Source: Bedellia somnulentella
Taxonomy: Eukaryota; Arthropoda; Insecta; Lepidoptera; Bedelliidae
Direction: 5' to 3'
NCBI GenBank assembly: GCA_963576735.1
Contig: OY755170.1
Span: 21,064,875 to 21,128,874, forward strand
DNA: 64,000 nt
Below, piece after piece: positions 1 to 12,100 of the stretch (positions within the stretch are counted from its first letter, which is position 1; each line of letters opens with the position of its first letter). The notes under the pieces were generated by a model. That model saw only the letters and a list, made by a program, of their open reading frames with translations, was not told the DNA's origin and did not search any database. Both the position numbers and the translations under genes were made by a program.

Positions 1-387
1 TTTGTTATTGGAAGAGTTATGTTTTTCGTTTATATTCTCGAAAAAGAAATTAGATTGAGCTTATTTAATTTTGGACATATTATTGCCTCTTTCAAATCAA
101 GTAAATCTAGCAAAATAAGAATAGCCAGTTTAATTCGATCGACGCTCCATTGAAATATTGACGATTTCCGTTCGCTGCTTCGATAAAATTAAACGCAGGG
201 TAGTTTCATATACTACGCGTTTCCGTTTTCTTTCATACTCTAACTCAAATTTTGCGTGTTTATAGCCAATGTAAGGACTAAACAGTTTTACAGCCAAATA
301 CTCAACAAATTAGTTTAAATTATAGATAGAATATTAATAAGGTCCAACTAGTATATTGGATCGAGATAAACATAAGACCATACAGAA
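1..387. other. AT-rich sequence, nothing recognised
   Basis: No coding region, known repeat or clear RNA is visible. Positions 380-387 (ATACAGAA) are the left target-site duplication of the MITE that follows. Confidence 0.5.
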
Positions 388-514
388 GGGCAAGCACGAG
401 CCGTGTTTAAACTAGTTATCGCGTGGGATAAAGCAGCCATCTCTTACGCACTTACTTAATTTTGTATACTGCCATCTCATTCTAATCGTCGATAAAATAG
501 CGCTCGTGCTTGCA
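388..514 (-). mobile_element. 127-bp MITE with GCAAGCACGAGC termini
   Basis: Inverted ends read GGGCAAGCACGAGC and GCTCGTGCTTGC. The element is flanked by an 8-9 bp direct repeat ATACAGAA(G) at 380-387 and 515-522. Related copies lie at 50573-50709 and 59590-59727 in the opposite orientation. It has no coding capacity. The 8-bp duplication suggests mobilisation by a hAT-type transposase (inference). Confidence 0.8.
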
Positions 515-522
515 ATACAGAA

Positions 523-1507
523 GTAGAAATACCATTTTAAAGCACCTAAAATATAAGCAACAATTCTAATGTCTGATTCTTTGTTGTCCTTATTCATTGA
601 ATAGAAGATGAATGTAGTTAATTTGTGGATTACGTACAATTCAGTCGACAATGGATATTCTTTTAAACGTTGTTAGCTTTTAAAACCACTCTAAACTTTG
701 ACAATCTAATAATCGATTAGGATTATAGTAGTTAGATATATTTATTTATTAACTATAAACTCATATTACAACATCGGATTACATTTAAATGGTTCGAAAC
801 GATAACATTTCAGTAAAAGTAATGAACAGGCTCCGAAATCACTAAAAATATTTAAAAAGTGTTGGATCGATAGAGAACAACAACTTAAAAACAAATACAG
901 GATATTTATTGTTAGAAGTGAACAGTTATTAAGAAAATTTTAGATTTTTGAATAATTACACTATGCGTGCGAAAGCGATGCACTAAGAAAACTAATACAT
1001 TATAACGCCATAAGTTTAATTAATTAATTTGCATTTTCATTAAGGAGATAGAAACTTATTAAGGAGCTAAATAAAAAAATCATAAAAACTTTTCTAATAG
1101 TACCAGAATTGAAAGTAAAGAGACCATAAAAATATGTGATTTGCAACATATGCGAATTGTGATAGTTTCTAGGGACGTTTTTAAGATTTTCATGGCTAGT
1201 ACACAAATACTAACTAACTCATTCCATTTACACGCATTAATTTATTATGTTAGTTATTAGGACAACATTGCATTTCAAGCAAGCAATTATGGACCGATTA
1301 AACCATCGCTTTCCAACTAAGATTCTAGATCTAGTAAAAAAAAAAAAAAATACAAGTGTCTGAAGAACTCTTTTCACTTCCCATTATATTTTTACCTGAA
1401 TAAATAATCCCACAAACACACAATATATGGAGCATTAAGAAGCCGATTTTTATATCCAACCATAATACGAAAATATAAAATTTCCATACTGCTACTTTGA
1501 TTAAGCA
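523..1507. other. AT-rich sequence, nothing recognised
   Basis: Only short chance ORFs and a poly-A run near 1337 are seen. Confidence 0.4.
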
Positions 1508-1763
1508 ACATACATACATACATACATATACTCACGGCTCTGAATCCCTTGAAGGGGTAACCAGAGCTAAGGAATCAGATGTTCCTCAGCCACTTTTGGA
1601 AGTTGTGTCGGGAAAAGATGGTAAAATAAAGGTTGTTGGTGATGGGGCTCCAACCACATCGCCCAAAAATCCCTTAAAAGCCCCCAATACCGTTAGTCGC
1701 CTCTTGCATACACCTACCGGAAGAAATGGGGTAGTGTTATTCTAAGCCGACACTACACAGCAA
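1508..1763 (-). mobile_element. S1 retroposon copy
   Basis: This is a near full-length S1 copy. Read on the minus strand it starts TGTGTAGTGTCGGCTTAG, carries the CTACCCC and GGCGACTAA blocks, and ends GCCGTGAGTATATGTATG with a (TATG)n tail, which appears on the plus strand as CATACATACATA at the left. Confidence 0.8.
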
Positions 1764-4097
1764 GTTAAGCAAGGGTTAAGTTAATGGTGATGGAAGTTTT
1801 TCGTTAATGTATGGATAACAAATTCTCAAATTGCCTGTCGTGTCGGGTTTAAGGTATCCATTAGGCTGTTATGATGTAATTAAGAAGTGATATAAAAAAA
1901 TGCTGACTCTTAATTGGGCTATAACAGACTAAATGAACATTGTCACGGCATACGCCATCCCTTAAAAAAGTTAGAGTGGCGATTTTTTTAAATAGCGTAT
2001 TATGAAAAAAAGGACATTCCATTTTGTCACAATACTAGAAAATTGTATTAGATCATTTTACACTAAAAAACGGAAGACAGAATTATAATTATAATAGAAC
2101 AAAACACCGCAAAAAGAAACGAAAAATTATATTCGCAGTTACAGCATAATGGTAGGCTAAATACATAAGTATTATGTTTTTATTACAGTTAAAACATAAT
2201 CTCTAAAATCATTCGTTTAAGCTGTTTGCTATCAAAGTAACTAAAATTATTTACATGAGGTTAATATTGTGAAATAACGCTTAAAATACAAATAAAAAAA
2301 ATCGCTCAGTATTAAACACATTTTATCGCAGTAAAAAAAACTTGTCTCGTTCGCATCTCAACATCTAAACAGGCGAATATTTTTTTTATTTGTTCCTTAA
2401 GGTTTTATAGTAATCTATAGTTCACTTTTAGATTCTGCTTGTGGAGCTAAATTAGTACTGCCTATGTTATCTTTTAAAACCGACATATACCTACGGCTAT
2501 AATTCGCAAAGACACTTTTTAAAGTTTAGTGAAGAAAAAGTTGTAGATTAAAGGTTGTTTTGTAGAGAGTCTAAAGCCACATCGCCCAACAATACCTTAA
2601 TAAACCCTAAGTCTACTTTCTTAAGGCCACAGAATACATACTCTCAGCACTATTAGTTTTTATCTGGCTTCCTTGATTTGAATTTGATCATGTTCACCTG
2701 CCTATTAGCATATTTTTACATATCATCACAGCCAATAGATGTTTACTGCTTGACATACACCCCCTCCAAAGATCTCGACAACGACTGGTCCAGTAAGGCC
2801 TCACCAAACGGCTTCACGTGATCCTCATTAAGTCTTTCGTCACCTTGGGTTAGACATGGCAAAGTTCTACATGGAATTTGCCCTGCCACGGCTATTGAAG
2901 TCTTGAATTGATTTTTCCCATCATCCCTAACCCTAATTCAACTATCTTCTCGTTGCTGATTCAATCACGTATGAGTATGTCATGTTTTAATACGTACATA
3001 TAATGTTTTTGCTACGAAAAATGTCTTTACATGTAAAGAAACCTTACCTTTTAATGATTTCACCAGCGGATCAACTTTGTAATAAATTCACATAGATATG
3101 GTAAACGCAATCTGATGACGTTTAGTTTTTCTTCGCAAATAAAGTCGCATTAGCATCGCAGTGCACAAAATAATTCCAAAGCAGTGTGTTGCCTGACATT
3201 TAAAATAGCATATTCTAAAGGTAGTCAATGTTACAAGTAATATGGATAGTTATGTCAGTAGAGGATAACCAAGGCCATATTTAGATCAAATAGGGAGTGT
3301 GCTCAAAAATAAAAGGCATCCGAACTTGGAGCAATAAAAGGGGTTATATAAAAATATCAATAAATGTAAATGAGGCTAGAGAGGTTTTTCATGATTGTAC
3401 TATTATGTGACGATTGATAGACTCGTTTAGCCCAATAGGCACGACTGGCGCGAATTTATGAATGTTACGACTCAATAGTAACTACTGCAAGGACATAACT
3501 GGCATAATTTTGAAGTCACTCCACCATATATACCACTGTTGCTAATCTTAGAGACCAAAGAGGGCAAAGCATTACAGCTTAGTCATCATATTAATAAATG
3601 TAAATAGATCATCATGCCTCTAGATTTATATTACATAATTCACCAATATTTTCAGTTTTTTGTTATATTAATAACACATAGTATAAAGGTCACAGTTCGC
3701 AGTACCATTAAAAGACAGAAAGTAAGGAGTATTATTTCATTATAATCGCTTTATTACAATGACAAGCAATATAAAGCATTTGCGAAGAATAAAATAATCA
3801 TACAAAATAACAAAATATATTTTAAAAATAGGCATTTATTTCACATAATCAAGTAGTCTACAATGAGTTGGTTTCGGTGTTTACCGCAGTAAGTTTCCCT
3901 GTGACGCAGCAAACAGGCTATTTTAAACAAATAAGAAACATTTCTGTTATGCGTTGGTGGCCATTTTTATTATGTTACAAGTACAAAGATATAAAGAAAT
4001 TTTTCATTTATGTAGAAGAGAAAAAAAAGATTAGGAAAAAATAAAACAACAATGCTTTTCATAATTAATGATATTTTACAGAACAGAACACGTATGT
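1764..4097. other. AT-rich intergenic or intronic sequence
   Basis: No gene is recognised. Positions 2575-2625 hold a decayed S1 piece (ACATCGCCCAACAATACC). Positions 2750-2960 are less AT-rich and look like an old, unidentifiable repeat. Confidence 0.4.
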
Positions 4098-4140
4098 ATA
4101 GTGTGTGTGCGTGCGTGCGTGCGTGTTTGTTGTGTGTGTA
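4098..4140. repeat. GT/GC microsatellite
   Basis: Alternating GTGTGTGTGCGTGCGTGCGT followed by more GT units. A separate (AC)n run lies at 4559-4583. Confidence 0.9.
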
Positions 4141-4289
4141 TACTATGGTACCAATCAATAGTGACCAATACATCAATACAATATTTATAATAATTCCGCA
4201 ACTTTGTTGTATGTTAACCCTTGTAACCAGTTCGTGGTATAATGTTTGAGTTGGATTAACGTGTAACCTTTGATGTCCTCGTTTTTACG

Positions 4290-4884
4290 TAACATTTTGT
4301 TCTCGATTCTCCCAAGCTACTATCAGAGTTTTCTTTTTGTGTTCCACAACGACGTACTCGCCATACATACAATAGATTATTCTCCATTCCTCTCGTTCAC
4401 ACCAATTATGCCCAAAATTCTACCTTAGTCCGTCTTGCCTCTGTATTCAATAAAAAATTTAGCGGCTTAGATCCGTTTTCTACCTCCAAAGCCAAGTTCC
4501 GTCATGACATCATTAAATTTTTAATAGAGGATGATGAGGGAAACAAGTGATAAAACATGCACACATACACACACACACACACACCTTCATATAACAGTTA
4601 TACTCTTCATATTGCACTTTATTATCTCCGTTTTGTTATTTTTTACCCACTTTTCAAATCTAAATGTAGATCATATTTTATTTCCTATTTATGGGTTATG
4701 TCTGTTACTAAGTTAAGTTTAAGTCTAAGTTTAGTTTGTTTTAACTGCTAAGTTTTTCTTCTTTGTAAGTATTGTCGGAATTTTCTGTGGATATCTGTCA
4801 CTGGCCTTATGTTTGTACTTTGTTAACCATTATGTTATTTTAAGTTATATGCTGTTGATGTCCCAAATAAAATAAATAAATAAA
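4290..4884 (+). pseudogene. 3' end of a LINE reverse transcriptase gene
   Basis: The frame from about 4372 to 4552 reads like the last residues of a CR1/Jockey-type ORF2, including NYAQNSTLVRLASVFN and KFRHDIIKFLIE, and then stops. The following AT-rich tract ends at 4865-4884 in an AATAAATAAATAAAT tail, typical of non-LTR retrotransposon 3' ends. The copy is 5'-truncated and has no polymerase core. The clade assignment is from motif resemblance only. Confidence 0.65.
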
Positions 4885-5970
4885 TTGTATAAAATCGGTG
4901 TTATTATATCAAAATGACGGCGGGCAAAAGCTGAGTTACATTTGGGCATCGAAACACATTATTCTCATCAAACACATGTAAATCTTGCCAGCACTACCCC
5001 AACACGTTAAACAATATATAATAATGCATTGGCATAATCCTTTGTAAGTTGAGGGAGCAGAAGACTTATGATGTCAGCTTTTCTGAGGCTTTTGAAAACA
5101 TGGAACAGCTTCCGATTTGACTAGCAGCAGTCGACAATTTTCAAATTTTTTACTTCAAAAGTAAAAAAGTTTAATAAACTTCAGATCCCCATTTCATCCC
5201 TTTAGGGCCAACATCGTATTTGCTTTGTACAATAATATTATTTATACAGTGAATTATTATTCTTTTCAATAGTGTAATGAATGTGTCTGAGGCATTGCCG
5301 ATTAAATATATATCAAGATGACTACTCACCTCTTGCAGATATATGAATTGAGGAGCTCTAGGAAATAATAGATATATCCCCTGTTTGAGATTTTCACAAA
5401 ACAAATAAAAAAATATTCTATCTGCTTCTCACTTAGACTATATCTCCTATACTTTGGTAACCATTAAAAAAAGTAAGGATATGGTAAGATATGAAGCACA
5501 TTTGAGTTCAATTGTGTTCAACTTTAACCATGTGAAGCTAAAACCAGAGGAAAACCAAACAGTCAGTGCCCGCTTTTTCTTCTAGAGGTCCTCTATAAAA
5601 AACAGTATTCAAACTTCGAATATCCGTAAATTCCAATAGATCATATAGGTCTTCGATCATATACACCAAAGATGCGGTGCTCCATACAAATTCAACGCTC
5701 AAAAGTGGACCGCGAGAATGACAAGTCTGTTTGAAAATTCAATATTTATTTTTCTACAATAATCGACCTTACCGCATTTCCTTAAGACCTATTATTTATT
5801 GGAAGATCTAGCACGCGACTGTCAGTGAAACAGTGCTTTCCGCACAAAAAAGCACTGTTCGGCCGGGCCGTTTTTTGCTCGTTGATGGTGTATCTGATCG
5901 AAGATATAGGTAATAATTTTTAATGTTTATTATATGTTTCTTGGCTGATAAAAGTATTTTTTTAACTCAC
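4885..5970. other. Intronic sequence downstream of the last recognised Roquin exon
   Basis: No further Roquin exon could be identified. A hairpin with an 11-bp stem (829-839 pairs with 849-859 of the 5 kb block, i.e. 5829-5839 with 5849-5859) and a 9-nt loop stands out, followed by the GC-rich GGCCGGGCCG. Confidence 0.4.
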
Positions 5971-6109
5971 CTTTCAAGTTCTTCCTCCGAATGTGCAAAG
6001 GTACAATTGAGGCCGCGCGGACAAAACGACCTCAAGGTGGCGTCACGACACATCAGCACTTTGTACTTGCCGTGCGTTGGAGTATTCGCGTTTTGTGGGG
6101 ACGGTTGAC
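5971..6109 (-). CDS. RC3H (roquin): Roquin coding exon 8: CCCH zinc finger
   Basis: The exon is bounded by an ATTTCAG acceptor and a GTGAGT donor. It encodes [16 protein letters not shown] followed by a C-X5-C-X3-H half. The spacing is CX8CX5CX3H, as in vertebrate Roquin. It enters with two bases completing a serine codon and leaves in phase 2, so at least one more exon must follow. Confidence 0.93.
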
Positions 6110-9100
6110 CTGAAATAGGAAAAAAAAATAAGATACTGGGGCTATTGAAATAATTTTATGTAGCATTATGTAGTTAAAATTATGTATTCATAATTTGTCT
6201 TTTACATGAAAAGCTCATGAGGCGTTAATACTAATCAATTAAGCTGTAGCGACGCGCTGTCAGTACACAATGACGCGCACTACATAGAAACGCTGACAGT
6301 GCAAGAAGAATCACATTCCACAGCAACACGTAACGAAGCAATATACGTCACACTCGTCATCAAGACTCGCCATACAAATCGTACATCGCGCAATCGAAGT
6401 TTCTAAAATGTTTACTATATATACAAGTTCCAACTTAATACAGTCGGACCGCGATCCCCAGGCATACCACCGCCTAGCGGAAGATCTTCCCTTTTCCTCC
6501 ACAAAGCAAACAAACATTTTCGACACCAGCAGGACTCGAACCTACGACCTCGGGTATACGCCCCCGCCCCGCTTTGCCAATTGTTATAACTCTGCAAGAT
6601 TAGGCTATAGATGGCGCTAACACCATTAATAAAGGTGAAAAAGAAACAAGCAATCACAAATTTGGCGCCAGTGGTCACAAACTGGTCAGTTGGCAGAGCG
6701 GGGCGGGGGCGTATACCCGAGGTCGAAGGTTCGAGTCTTGCTGGTGTCGAAAATTTTTGTTTGCTTAATTGTGCAATGTATGAATAAAGAGGCGTGATTA
6801 CTGGTTGAATATATGTTTATTACTAACTAAAGACTTACAACTAACTTACATAATATAATGGCAAGAGGGGGACGAGATGCACTCACACTACACTACACCT
6901 TCCCCCTTTGCAAATAAAAAAATATTTATAACATATTTTTTAATGAAATTATTATTATCCATTAATCTATGGAATGGAATATCGAATAAAACTAGAAATT
7001 AATCTTATACTTATTTAGAACCTATTTATCTATTCAATAAAACTTAACTATTAGTAATTAAATCTATTAGTAAAATCCGGGATAAACAAACAAATCGTAG
7101 GCCAAACAATTTGCTGCTTAATCACAATCAAGTAAATTGTTCATAATAAGGACATTTTTAAGACAATTGTCACAGTACTGTTATGCTTTTCATATATTTC
7201 ACTTTCATAAATCGTTTAACTTTTTTACACTTCATTTAATTATTAAAGTATTATATTCTCTCGAATATTCACATCATATATCTAAAATAGCTGTGGACAA
7301 CCTTGCTACCTTCTCAAGTCATTTATTTTTATACATCTTATTTTTGTCAAGGTACACTAATAACTTCATTGGGTCGGCCGTCGTTTTATTAATCATTCAT
7401 TTATGTAACTTCATATATTTCAAGGTTTCTTATTACATTATATGCGCATTTATATACTTAATCTACAGTCTCTCTCTTTTAACACTCTTTTGGTGTCCAA
7501 TTTTCTTCACGAAGGGTATTCAACCGCGTCATGATCAGACAAAAAGGATTCAGAGATCTGCTTTGTACCTTGGTGTACCTTGTATGACTTTATATACTAC
7601 TTTCGAAAACCTTTCATTATTCTACATTCAATATTTAGTTTTCAATTGGTAAATAATCGAAATAACATTCGAGTGATCAAGTCAAATGAACATCAAAAAC
7701 TTATCAATTGAAACTATCTTTCTGCAAAGTGCATTCCATAAACTTTCAAAACCATCATACTAATTTTGACTACATTCCATTTCCTTTTTAAATCATAACA
7801 ATCACATCACCTTACCATCTTGATCATACCACACACAGCGATCACTTCATAGAATTCTTCACGCCATATATGTATGCAACGCTATCTCTTCCATCGCCGT
7901 ACCAAAACATACGCAAATATCAGCCTAGCAACAGCCATCTGACAACACCTCCTTTTACCTAAATTCTTAATTGCATCCTTTAATAAACCTCGCATTCATG
8001 TTTTTCAATAACATCAATTCATTTGACTCTACTAACAGATTTCTTTTCATTTCCACCATTCTCGTTTACTATTTTCTTTTACAATATATATTCACTTCTT
8101 TTCTTTGACAGTATCAACATTATTTCGAAAAAAAATATATTTTACTATAAATACTACATAGCTCGGACAGGCTAACAACATATTCAATGCAAACATAATA
8201 AACACTAACACATTTTTTATAACTACGTTATTTACGTTTTGCATATCACTTTTATCTCATTTATCCTTCCAACGTTAATTTAAATTGATTCTAAAGTGCA
8301 CAAAGTATAGTGATAATATAATAATATATTGTTATATTAAAAATAATTATTTTACAGTTTTTATTTATTAAATATTTTAATTGAATTAACAAAATTGACC
8401 TAAATAATGAAATTACTTCTACTTCTACTTTTATTTTAATTATTAGGAATGATATACTAATTTAAAAATAAACTACCGATAAAACTAAACCTTAATGCGA
8501 TTTCACTTTTTTTCACACACGGGCTCCATTAATAGTCTTATAATTCAGCCATTTCAAGATTTTCTTGCCAACGAAAGACATCCATGTGAGGGTCACTTCA
8601 TCTGAGGTAAGTCGGCAGCAGTCCATGCTGGTATGTTCGGGATATTTTTTGGGATTATCCTTTTCATTATAATAATGTTTAGTTTGGAAAAAACTTTTCT
8701 TCAGTTAGAGTCTTTTCACCTAAAACGGATATTGGTTGGTGTGGATAGTGATAGTTGGTGTGATTGGATATTATAACTGCGGGACCACGTCACTATTTGT
8801 CGAAATGTTTTAATTAGCACTTATAGTATTTCGTTACACTTGTTATTTTCAGAGTTATTATACTTCACTTCAACACTTAATAATAAAAAAAATGTCTGTA
8901 CTCGTGCGCAGCGCAGCCGCGTGGCCGCACTGGCAGGGTCGCCATGCAATATATGAATTGATAGACGTGTTGCTTGGTTGAATATAGATTTATTACTACT
9001 TCAATACTTATGACTAACATACAATATATAATGGCAAGAGGGGGACAAGATGCACTCACACTACACCACACCTTCCCCCTTTGCAAATAAAAAAATATTT

Positions 9101-12100
9101 ATAAATAACATATTTTTTTTAAAGATATTATTATCCATTAATCTATTCACTTAAGTACTATAATATCAATTAGAGTGGAATATCAAATAAAATTTAATTT
9201 TATATCTTTAAGAACTTGTTTATCTATTTAATAAAACTTAACTACTATACTTAAATAAATCTATTGGTCCTTTTATATATTTATTGGTTTTTTATCCTGG
9301 CAAGGTCGCCATGCAATGTATGAATAAAGAGACGTGATTACTGGTTGAATATATGTTTATTACTAACTAAAGACTTACAACTAACTTACATAATATAATG
9401 GCAAGAGGGGGACGAGATGCACTCACACTACACTACAATTGATTAGATTTAGTTATGGTTTATCATTTCTTTTTGTTTGGTATTCTTTTTACACCTACCT
9501 ATACTCACAGCTATAAATGTCAAAAAGGGCTCTATTCTTAGGTTTAAATCTAGAATTAGAAAATAAAATCCTTCAGCCACATTTCACCATACCGTAACTT
9601 CGATTGCCCGGCAGGCCTGTCATATATGGATATTAGCTCAGCACACACATAAATCTACATTTTCAAATTGGCGTTATGCTGCTGTTCCCAATAATACCCG
9701 CAGTAGCATGAGGCATGTGAAACGAGTACGTAACGCGAAAAGTACGAAACAAATATCTTTGTACGAAATATCTGTCAATATCTAACTTTCCACGTGACAT
9801 CCTCGCTTTCACACGCCTCATACTGCGGAACAAAGTAGTTTATACTCAACTCAAACGTTCAAGCCGAATATCTCCAAGGGGTTGGCAGAAGTACAAATAC
9901 TTCGAAACATCACGTGACATTGTCACCTGGTGTTGAGTACCCACGTTTTGCTTGCCAGTGTACTCACGTGATAGCCGGGCAGGCCTATCGCCATATTGAT
10001 TAAGTGCAACCAGGGTTTCCTCAGGATGTTTTTCGTTTACCGTTAACAACAATGATAAATTAACCACACTTTAGAAAAGACAAATTGGTGTAGGCCCGAC
10101 CAGGGATTAGAACACTATTCATCTGCGATAAGCGTTGTTCTATTCACTGAGCTATCACGCAGTATAGTAGTAGTATATACTTAGCCTAAAAAAAACAATT
10201 ATACATTATAATAAAAACAACCATTGATTTTCGGATATTTTAATCGCTAGTAACTTAAATTTTGTGAAGGTAGTTAGTATTAATAATATTATAGTACTGT
10301 ATAATGACAAATAACACCTCAGTCTTCCCGTGACCATGATAACTGAAAAGTTTTCGAAACGTCGGGCTTTAATAAATTAATAGTTTAAAAAACACGCTTT
10401 TATAAGTGCACTTAAAAGTCAAAAATAAATTATGGGTCGTTCAAGTTGTCTCTATTTCTAGGCTGAAGTGTAAACTATGTGCTTTTAATTATAATATTTG
10501 ATTGTAAAAGCGTGGGGCGCTGGAGCAGGAAAAACTTTCTTGTAAACAAATACACGAACAAGAACTCTACATTTTGCCACTGTTGACTAGTTCTTTGAAC
10601 AGACTGTTTAATATAGAGCCTCCAACTAGTGGTGCTGCAACTTTAGTTAGAGTGCCGATCTCTGTAACCTGCTTCCTGCTAACTTGATTTCTTAGCAAGG
10701 TAAACAAAAAATCTATCCTTTTCCAACGCCCCACGCTTTTACAATCAATTATTATAATTAAAAGCGCATAGTTCACACTTCAGCCTAGAAATAGGGACAA
10801 CTTGATCGACCCATAATTTATTTTTGACTTTTAAGTGCACTTATAAAAGCGTGTTTTTTAGTGTTTTTTAAACTATTAATTTATTTTATGCTTTTTAGTC
10901 TTTGCTAATGACATATTTTGTTATCGTAAGATAGCAGTCGTTAAGCTTTGTCAGAGACCCAAACGGGCGGCTTGATAACATCTAACGGTAAGGTGACCAC
11001 TAGCCTTACAAACCTCCACCAACCCGTCTGGCCCCCGTGGTGAAGTATGGCTAATACCTTCCTCAGGGAAGAGATCCGTGCCCAGCAGTGGGACGTTATG
11101 GGTTGGTAACGATACATCGTATGCTAATATTCATAATGAAGTTCCAGTTCAAATCTTCCGGCTCCATCATCAGATTTTATTCAGACCTTGAAACCTTATC
11201 GTGACTTTGAAAGTTCATTTCGTGGTCAAAGTTCATTTCGTGGCCAAAGTTCATTACAAGACCTTTCTAACAAGTCTAAATACGGCTATAATACGATCAT
11301 CCATCATTCAGTTCCAGTTAACATCTTCCCGCTCCATCATCAGATGAGCTCGACAGTACCATATTATTGCATTCAGACCTTTTCAGACCATTTCAGGCAT
11401 TACAAGACCTTTCTAACAAGTCCAAACACGGCTATGATACGATATTATATTCCGGCTTCATCATCAGACCTTGAAACCTAATCATGGTCAACGTTCATTA
11501 CAAGACCTTTTTAACAAGTCCAAACACGGTTATGATACGATCATCCATCATGAAGTTCCAGTTCATATCTTCCGGCTCCATCATCAGATCAGCTCGACAG
11601 TACCATATTATTGTATTGTCATCGAAATCACATACAACTGCCAATTTTCATAACGCTATGACCTTTAGAAGATGGTTAAATTAGTTTTCTTAGATTTAAT
11701 TACATAGTTACATACATACAGGTCGACCTAATAAAAGCGTGTTAAAAATAATGCAATAAAATATCCGAAAATCAATAGTTGTTTTAATTATAATGTGCAA
11801 TTATCAAAATCTTGGAAAATACTCAATTATACATACTGGTAGAAGGTTCCGGCCTATCAGTTGTAGGATGTTTGGCCGGATTGTGGTTGGCGTCGCGAGC
11901 TTGCTGCTGCAAATAGTGCATCAGTCCCGATACCACCTCTTTGAGGGAAGTCAGGATCTCGGCCAGCTGCTGCCAGGATGGACTCTTTGCGTCTGGGGAC
12001 AAACCGGGGTTTTAATGACATAAAATCGTGCCGTGTAGTGTCGGCTTAGAATAACACTACTCCATTTCTACCCGTGGGTGATCTTAAGAGGGTATAGGGG

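Larger units (their letters stand above)
6772..9437 (-). mobile_element. Non-autonomous LTR retrotransposon with three LTRs
   Basis: On the minus strand the order is LTR (9437-9312), PBS TGGCGACC, a 241-bp internal segment, PPT, LTR (9070-8945), PBS, a 2047-bp internal segment, PPT (6898-6911) and LTR (6897-6772). All LTRs are 126 bp, TG...CA. The outer two differ at one base; the middle one is more diverged. The whole unit is flanked by ATTG on both sides (6768-6771 and 9438-9441), as expected for a Gypsy-type 4-bp duplication. No gag-pol frame survives. The 171-codon open frame at 7137-7652 is antisense to the element, low-complexity and probably not a gene. Confidence 0.85.

Noticed and set aside
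5333..5360. Possible 28-bp Roquin micro-exon on the minus strand (CTAG acceptor, GTGAGT donor)
   Set aside because: The phase would fit after exon 8, but the encoded APQFIYLQE does not resemble Roquin sequence after the CCCH finger.
7137..7652. 171-codon plus-strand open frame
   Set aside because: It is antisense to the LTR element's internal region, made of AT-driven Phe/Ile/Leu/Tyr residues, and has no recognisable domain.
11110..11640. CRISPR-like spaced repeats
   Set aside because: The repeats are irregular in spacing and diverged, and lie within a eukaryotic palindromic transposon.
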